DNA from: Opeltia flavorubescens | Lineage: Eukaryota > Ascomycota > Lecanoromycetes > Teloschistales > Teloschistaceae | NCBI GenBank assembly: GCA_000442125.1 | Contig: KE546977.1 | Location: 868,001 to 932,000 of the forward strand | Length of the DNA stretch: 64,000 nt | Direction: 5' to 3' | In this document: positions 57,210-64,000 of the stretch, piece by piece | How the letters are laid out: each line of letters starts with the position of its first letter | Numbering within the stretch: position 1 is the first letter of the stretch | The notes under the pieces: generated by a model | The model's input: only the letters and a program-made list of their open reading frames with translations | What the model was told of the DNA's origin: nothing | The model's database searches: none | Position numbers and translations under genes: made by a program

Positions 57210-58777
57210 ATGAGTCTATTTTCTAGGAGCCTTAGAGCTCAATGGCCTTTACTTAGCAGACATCACCATCCAGCTCCGCCATCCTTTCTCCACCCGTTCC
57301 ATACGACCACTCCACGAGCTGTGATCAAGCCATTTCTGCTATCTGACATTGGTGAAGGTACGTATGTATCTTTACTTAGTGGCAGTAACTGATAGCCTGC
57401 TGTAGGTATCAAAGAAGTCCAGATCATACAATGGTTCGTCGAGCCCGAAGCTCGTGTCGAGCAATTCGCCAAGATATGCGAGGTTCAATCAGACAAAGCG
57501 GCAGTTGAGGTACGGGAGAACATGATGAAGAGGTAGATCTTAGGGCTGTTACTGAAGATGCTGGAATAGATCACGTCAAGATTCGATGGGGTGATCAAGA
57601 AGCTCCACTATGAACCCGAGGACATGGCACAAGTAGGGAAGGTATTTTCTCAAACATGACGCTCCCGAGACCAAGTACTGAAAGATCGAAGCCTCTCTGC
57701 GATATCGATGTTTTGAGCGAAATATTGGCTGAGGATGAAGCTACTCTTGGATCGACGCCTGAGCAAGCCGGTGCCCCATCATCGCCTCAGCAACCTCAAA
57801 AAGCGGCCGAGCAACATCAATCCTCGGAGGACCAGCCTGCAGGACCCCAAGCAGACTCGAAACTTTCAAGTAGCGGCAAGCACAGCTCGCTAGCAACGCC
57901 TGCCGTCCGAGGCCTTCTGAAAGAACTGAACGTTGACATCGCCAAGGTCACCGGCACCGGCAGAGACGGTCGAGTTCTCAAGGAAGATGTCCACAAGTAC
58001 GCCTCTTCGCAATCCAAAGGTCCCACCCAATCCCCCTCGACGTTCGCATCCCAAATCGAATCCTCCATTACCCTCTCCCCAATACAATCCCAAATGTTCA
58101 AAACCATGACCCGCTCACTCTCAATCCCCCATTTCACCTTTGCCGACGAGCTCGACGTCACCGCCCTTTCCCGCCTACGCTCTCAGCTTAATCAAGAACC
58201 CCACACTTCCTCCTCCGCCATCAAACTCTCCTATCTCCCCTTCATCATCAAAGCCCTTTCTCTAACCCTCCACGGGCATCCCCTCCTCAACGCCCGCGTC
58301 GACACCTCCACCTCCCCTTCCCGGCCCCGCCTAATTCTCCGCTCCCAACATAACATTGGCGTGGCGATAGACTCCCCCCAAGGCCTCATAGTCCCCAACA
58401 TAAAATCCGTGAACGAGAAATCCATCCCGGAAATTGCAGCCGAAATAACACGTCTACATGATCTCGCCCAGGCGTCGAAACTCACAGCTTCGGACCTCAC
58501 CGGTGGGACGATGACGGTAAGCAACATTGGGAGTATTGGAGGCACGTACGTGAGCCCAATCATTGCTTCAGAAACGGAGGTTGCGATTTTAGGTATTGGA
58601 AAGAAGAGGGTTGTGCCGGCTTTTGATGAGAACGGGGAGGTTGTGAGAAAGGAGATAATGCATTTTAGCTGGAGCGCGGACCATCGGGTTGTGGACGGGG
58701 CGAGTGTGGCAAGGTGTGCAGAGGGGGTGAGGGCGTTAGTAGAGCGGCCAGAGAGGATGTTTATGAGTATGAGATGA
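57210..58777 (+). CDS. Branched-chain 2-oxoacid dehydrogenase E2 (dihydrolipoyl transacylase), mitochondrial
   Basis: The core acyltransferase of the mitochondrial complex that degrades valine, leucine and isoleucine. Four exons (57210-57357, 57406-57509, 57570-57641, 57692-58777) give 469 residues. The first 35 or so residues form a basic, Ser/His-rich presequence ending near FHTTTPRAV. The lipoyl domain follows, with the lipoylated Lys near residue 80 in VQSDKAAVE. Next are a Pro/Gln/Ser-rich linker, the E3-binding domain (TPAVRGLLKELNVDIAKV, GTGRDGRVLKEDV) and the catalytic domain, with His 439 and Asp 443 in DHRVVDGAS. IPHFTFADELDV favours the branched-chain over the pyruvate or oxoglutarate E2. 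The splice joining VGK to PLCDIDV removes a short intron whose internal ATG is spurious. Confidence 0.93.
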
Positions 58778-59790
58778 GTGGACCTAATTATTTGGCTTGT
58801 ACATAATTACATTCGATCAAGAGAGAAATAATGACATGACATGTGTACGACGCTCTGTTTTGTTTTGTTTCGCTTGGCACTTGTCAAATATTCAATATCC
58901 CCCTACGGTTGGACGCAGAATGATAAAGGAAAATATTCCTCGAGTCGACTGTCCATCTGGGTCCAACTTTACACCATCTTGCAGCTAGACTCATACTACC
59001 ATTCAGTGAGGTAACAACGCCCATGGAGAAGAAGCGAGAAGATAATTAAGAGAGAGTAAAGGCATCAAGAAATCAGAACCTGATGGAAGCAGACTGCAGC
59101 GAATGGCACTAGGTCAATTGACCAAGGCCGGATGTCATTGAGACATTACACCAAGTAAAAAACCCTCCAGAAATCTAGAAAACCCAAAATAGGAACCAAA
59201 GGAGAGGTAAGTTTACTTCCGAGCGATATACAAGAGAGAGGCCTTGGAATGAAATTTTCCACTAGTGAATGACTTCCAAGTATCAATCTCGAAGTCGGGA
59301 GAATGGTTCCTCGGAGAAAGTTGAAGAAATGCACCAGTTGTTGCTTACTGAGTTGGGGGTTATCTTGGTAAGGAAGCATGAAGCATGATTCTTCATGCTC
59401 GGCACAATCGCTCGGGTTGGCGGAGCTCACTCCTCGTTGAAGGAATCGATGACGGTTACGGATGGGCTGTGGGGCATTCACGTGGGGGAAAAGCCACTTC
59501 ATCCTTGCTTTTACATGTATATTTATTACACGCTTTCGAGTTCAATTGGTTGTTGGGGCTTGCTGCAGTACAATCAGGGTCCATGCAGGGCAAATCCTTA
59601 ATTTTTACTTTTTGCAGGGGTGGGTATTCCAATATACTTTTTTTCCTTCCTTCCGAAAACTGTATACTCTTTGCGCCAGCCAGATCCAGACACTTTGCTC
59701 TCATCCTTGCGCCCAGAGATTCGCCGTCTTATGTCCGTATGTAGTACACTGTTCCTGTCGAAATGCTACAAAGTTTTTGCTCCTTTGTTA
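58778..59790. other. Convergent 3' intergenic gap
   Basis: About 1 kb between the E2 and gluconokinase stops. Short frames only. Likely 3' UTRs and spacer. Confidence 0.5.
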
Positions 59791-60531
59791 TCACACGTCT
59801 TCTGCCAGCGCTTCCCTCACCGTTCGCACAACCTTCTTCTGTACCTCGGTCAAGCTTGCGCCACAGTCCACCTCTAGCACATCTCGCCCTTGCTCTTCGA
59901 CATCTGGTTCTTCCAAAGCGGCCATTTGGGACCGGACCATGGTGCTCTTCATGTAGTGACCCTGGCGGGCCGATATCCTCTGCATGAGCGTCGCTTCGTC
60001 GAGGCGGAGGTAGATGAAGTGAACGAGTGTGCTATGGTCGTTGTAGGCGGCAATTCTCATCACGTCCCGATATTTTCGTTTGAGAGCCGAACAAGTGACT
60101 ACAACCCCGTCATGGGGTTTGGTCGCCGATTTGCGTGAGGGTGTCAAGCGAGTTGCAGCGGCTTCTCGAAGGCTGATAAGCCAGTCCCAGCGATCATTGT
60201 CACTCAATGGCGTGTTGGAGGACATCTTCGCTTTGTTGGACTCGGAATGGTACTGAAAGATTTCATGTGAGTATAATATGCCATTGACAAAGTCTACAAT
60301 GACAACGTGGGTACCTACATCATCGCCTTCGATATATGGAAGTGATAGCTCTTTGGCTAGATATTGTGCAATTGTACTCTTTCCACACCCAGCAGGACCG
60401 GTGATGATCCACATATGGCGATGATGGGGAGAATCGAGGGCACTGTTGATCTGCTTGAAAGCGCTTGGAGCTGCATAATCCATGGATGGGGGAGGAGTAG
60501 GGAGACTACGGCTTCCGTTGATTGCAAACAT
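59791..60531 (-). CDS. Gluconokinase (thermoresistant, GntK type)
   Basis: Phosphorylates D-gluconate to 6-phosphogluconate, feeding the pentose phosphate pathway. Two exons (60319-60531, 59791-60252) give 224 residues. A 40-residue N-terminal extension precedes the P-loop GPAGCGKST (Lys 51). The intron interrupts the substrate motif YIEGDD/YHSESNKAKM, just before PLSDNDRWDWL. CSALKRKYRD and the late segment VHFIYL are also family marks, as is GHYMKSTMVRSQMAALEEP. In most relatives the motif reads GDDFHP; here it is GDDYHS, which keeps the His. The start is the first ATG of the frame. The gene converges on the E2 gene. Confidence 0.93.
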   Translation of the reverse strand: MFAINGSRSLPTPPPSMDYAAPSAFKQINSALDSPHHRHMWIITGPAGCGKSTIAQYLAKELSLPYIEGDDVGTHVVIVDFVNGILYSHEIFQYHSESNKAKMSSNTPLSDNDRWDWLISLREAAATRLTPSRKSATKPHDGVVVTCSALKRKYRDVMRIAAYNDHSTLVHFIYLRLDEATLMQRISARQGHYMKSTMVRSQMAALEEPDVEEQGRDVLEVDCGASLTEVQKKVVRTVREALAEDV

Positions 60532-62814
60532 CTTTTGTTTGAGTGATGGGGCTTTGGAGTAGACCTCTAGAACCTAAGTCACGGATGTAGGTGATGAGGA
60601 AGGAACGATTGCTGTGAATCAAGGACGTTGCACTCCGGACAAGCAAGTAAGTGAAGAAGAAGAAACGACTTTTTCATGTTCACTACACAAAGTCTAATTT
60701 CATCGTTCGTCAGAAAGTCAGGGGCCAATCTGGAAGGAAAGTTGAGCCTTTTCATATTATTAGTGAGGATCAGTAAGAATGAAGGCAGTGCGGGCCGAAT
60801 GAAGAGGACAACAACAAATGGCGAATCAAGTTGGTCCTGCCCAAGACCCCACACTAGGTCTCGTGGAGATGGATGAATGGGGTAAGATGTCATAATGGTA
60901 GCCAAGCCATGTCCGAGGGTTGTAATGAAGTCCACTGGTCCACAGGTTGGCAACGGAGCCTCCGGCAGGCGTGTGGAGGAGGTCTGAGCGCCGGGGCCTG
61001 GCCATTTAGTCCTGGTCGACTAGAAACCAGGTCCTTGCTATTACAGCAGATCGTAGATCATGTCCGTTTCGACTAGATGGAGGAGGGGAAGGCCAAGATG
61101 ACAGGTGCCCTCAAAACATCGTGTCGGATCTGTTCCCGAAGGCTTAGGCGGCACATGGTCATCAGCCCAACTGTGCAGTGTAAGAGCCTTCGCTAATTGA
61201 CACAAGGTGACCAATAAGTCGCGTGCAGCAGAGCATTGGTGGTTAGGCACTCAGGCAGCGCGTGGCACCATGGATCACAGTACGTCAGGTCAGCCATCTC
61301 CAAGCCTTCATGTCCACCGACGATGCTGAAGACATGGATAATTGGCGACCCCCGGGCCGCTAACAACATTCCCGCGGGAAATGCCGTACTTTGGTTTCAA
61401 CGAAGAGGCTGGACGGTATCAGAGCAGTTTCCTGTGTTTCCATCAGTCAATACGGGACTTAACCGAGGTGGTAGTCAGAAAGTCAACATCTTCGAGCGGT
61501 TACACGCATAGAAGGATTGAATGCACCACGATGCATTTGGCCGGCCTGCAAAGCTCGGGCCTGTGCAAATCACTCCACCATGTCTTTCCCGAGAGCAATG
61601 GCGGGCATTAGCCGTCCAGTCTAGTGTGGGGGTAAATGGCCTATTCGGAGATTTTCTGTGGCTACTGTAGGTACATTCCGTGCTATTCATTCTTCGAGCT
61701 CAACAGATCTATGAGTTTTACAAAGTTAGTCGCATGTCAGACGATAAACCAGTGTTCGACGCCGACATCCTGTTAGCGCAAGCCGGTTTGCAGATGCTTC
61801 GGACAACAGGGGTGGATCAACTCTGAGCCATTTCATGTTTCTCCCAATGCGGCTTACTCGTGGCTAGAGCAGTGGAAGCACGTCAAACCTGGGGTGCAGC
61901 ATGCGGATGCGAGGCCACTCGTGATCTTCGAGGTAAAAAGACCGCTGATCATTCCTCGGGCACAGTGTGTCGCACGTTGTTCGGTATATGCCTCGTTATG
62001 TTCATAGAATAACTTGGGTGAGTGACTAGAGCAACAGTGAGAGTGTTCCGATGATCGTCGTGCTCCGATTGAATCGGCTCGCAGCTATGGCGGGAGTCGT
62101 TCGTGTCTTGTTGCTGCGCATGCGGCCTTAAGGTGTGAAAGTGGATGACGGGATTGTGGAAAGTCAGAGCTGACTATTCAACGCAGTTCTTAGTCGCACA
62201 TTGGACAGTGCTGACGTGGAAAGACTTTGGGGAGTGTTTTTCGAATTCAAGACATCTCGTTGGGTCGCTATTAAGAGGATGCACTAGCAGATCACGATAT
62301 ATGCCTTTGCCGGATGGAGTAATTACTCCTCAGATACCGATGTCCTTCAATGGATGGCGGAACATGAAGGAAAGTATTAGCAATGAGGCTGCCAGAGCTT
62401 GTGCTCCTTCCTTTACTGGCGTAACTTCGTCGAGGCGGAAAATGCAGAGGTCGAGACATCAATGCCGGAAAAGGGGAATATACTTGGAAAATCGCTCATA
62501 CACCTGCGAGAACAGAGGATAGAGATGCATGACAGGATGTAATAGTCGCTCGCTCTCTCGAGGATGCAAACAGGTTACTGTGAGTTCCAAGATCATGGAA
62601 TAGATAATCTTGGTTATCTCGGACGGCAGATGCAGCCCTACAAGGCAAGATATAATTACTAAGCAGCAACAGTGTTCCTCATCCAACCTTCCATATGCTC
62701 AATGAATTCACTATTTTTCGACTTCAGTAGCTGTTTCCACCCCACTCCATCCGCAAACTCATACCGTCTCAGGCAGCCCTGCGTGATATCTAAGCACGAA
62801 TTTCAATCGCTAAA
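60532..62814. other. Gene-poor region between divergent genes
   Basis: About 2.3 kb upstream of gluconokinase (-) and VPS26 (+). Base composition and broken short frames give no coding signal. I could not recognise a transposon, tRNA or repeat. It might hide a noncoding RNA gene or a decayed element. Confidence 0.5.
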
Positions 62815-64000
62815 ATGGCGATGTTTTTCACCACCCCTTTGGATATAGACATAGTGCTTGAGGATTCCGATGAAAAACCCACCGTTGACATGAGATTGGA
62901 CAAGAACCGCCGAGAGAAAGCTCCACTGTACATGGATGGAGAGTCGGTTAAAGGAGCTGTCACGATAAGGCCAAAAGACGGCCGAAGATTAGAACATACA
63001 GGCATCAAGGTGCAGTTCATCGGGACGATAGGTCTTTCCTCCACGGATCCATTGTACATCCCAATCGCCCCGCTAACGATGTTGCACAGAGATGTTCTTT
63101 GATAGAGGCAACCATTACGAATTCCTGTCACTTGTTCAGGAGTTGGCCGCACCCGGCGACCTGCAGCATCCCCAGACCTTTGATTTCAACTTCAAGAATG
63201 TAGAGAAGCAGTATGAATCCTACAATGGGATCAACGTCAGACTGCGATATTTCGTCAGAGTCACCGTTTCTAGGCGAATGGCCGACGTCGTGCGAGAAAA
63301 AGACATTTGGGTGTACTCATACCGAATCCCTCCAGAAACCAATAGCTCGATAAAAATGGACGTTGGGATCGAGGATTGCCTTCACATCGAGTTTGAATAC
63401 TCAAAGTCAAAATACCACCTAAAGGATGTTATCGTGGGTCGGATATATTTCTTGTTGGTGCGGTTAAAGATCAAGCATATGGAATTGTCCATCATTCGAC
63501 GCGAGACAACCGGAGTTGCACCGAATCAGTATAACGAAAGTGAGACCTTGGTGCGATTCGAGGTAAGTACTGATTGGATCGATCTTCGGGAACGACGTCT
63601 GACTCGGCCTAGATCATGGACGGATCGCCATCGAGAGGTAAATCAACCCCAGAAAGTTGCTAAGGGATCGAGATCCTGCACGCTTGCCACTAGCAATGCA
63701 ATGCAACGCGTAGAACCAGCTGACCGTCTGCCCTTGTAGGCGAGACTATACCCATTCGATTGTTCCTGGGAGGCTTTGATCTGACCCCTACATTTCGCGA
63801 AGTCAACAAGAAATACTCAACGCGTTATTACTTGAGTTTGGTGCTAATCGATGAGGGTAAGTCCTGCATAACCGTCCGTTGCAGTAGCCTCCTCCCTCCT
63901 TTCGTTTGCTGTGAGATTCTAGCACCTAGATTCCCAGGTCACCGCAGGGGGTCAAGCTGTCATCCCCCTTTCTTTGGTGTCCACCCGACGGAAACCCTCT
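62815..64000 (+). CDS. VPS26: Retromer subunit Vps26 (partial, runs off window)
   Basis: An arrestin-fold subunit of the retromer, which retrieves cargo such as Vps10 from endosomes to the Golgi. The exons seen are 62815-63031, 63090-63562, 63613-63637 and 63740-63856. The fifth lies beyond an intron that begins at 63857 and is still open at the window end. Exon 3 is only 25 nt and encodes IMDGSPSR. Family landmarks are the start MAMFFTTPLDIDIVL, FIGTIEMFFDRGNHYEFLSLV, QTFDFNFKNVEKQYESYNG, DIWVYSY, VGIEDCLHIEFEYSKSKYHLKDVIVG and the strand SIIRRETTG, then IPIRLFLGGFDLTPTFREVNKKYSTRYYLSLVLIDE. About 270 residues are visible, so a C-terminal portion is missing. Confidence 0.95.

Overview
The window is nuclear DNA of a filamentous ascomycete (Pezizomycotina). 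Genes are closely spaced on both strands. Most introns are 50-110 bp with GT-AG ends and CTAAC or CTGAT-like branch points, and the products are typical of filamentous ascomycetes (SskB-type MAPKKK, UvsC/Rad51, Zn2Cys6 regulator, NACHT-ankyrin NLR). The gene set fits Eurotiomycetes best, but that placement is inference. Nineteen protein-coding genes can be supported, the last cut by the window end. I see no rRNA, tRNA, CRISPR or intact transposon. Exon junctions below were set by hand from splice sites, frame continuity and family alignment from memory.

Layout. Positions 1-23 kb hold core genes: S-adenosylmethionine synthetase (-), GPN3 GTPase (+), SskB MAPKKK (-), an ammonium transporter (+), the CUS2/Tat-SF1 splicing factor (+), a single-pass Ser-rich membrane protein (-) and a large coiled-coil protein (-). 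Positions 23.5-38.5 kb look accessory: a lone cytochrome P450 (-), an ankyrin/fructosamine-3-kinase-like fusion (+), a 2079-residue hydrolase-NACHT-ankyrin NLR (-) and a fungal membrane protein of unknown function (+). Positions 39-64 kb return to core genes: PUF6 (-), a single-pass membrane protein with an 18-nt microexon (-), a small Ser-rich protein (+), a metallophosphoesterase (+), RAD51 (+), NUP120 (+), a BED-like plus Zn2Cys6 regulator (+), the branched-chain 2-oxoacid dehydrogenase E2 (+), gluconokinase (-) and VPS26 (+, partial).

How the genes relate. Most neighbours are independent housekeeping genes and I infer no operon-like unit or biosynthetic cluster. The exception worth attention is the accessory block. 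There two unrelated ankyrin proteins lie tail to tail: a small-molecule-kinase-like enzyme with its catalytic residues intact, and an NLR whose hydrolase nucleophile and Walker A lysine/threonine are both replaced. An adjacent ankyrin-kinase and degenerate-NLR pair is the best candidate here for an undescribed (possibly self/non-self or immune-like) module. That reading is inference from domains and position only.
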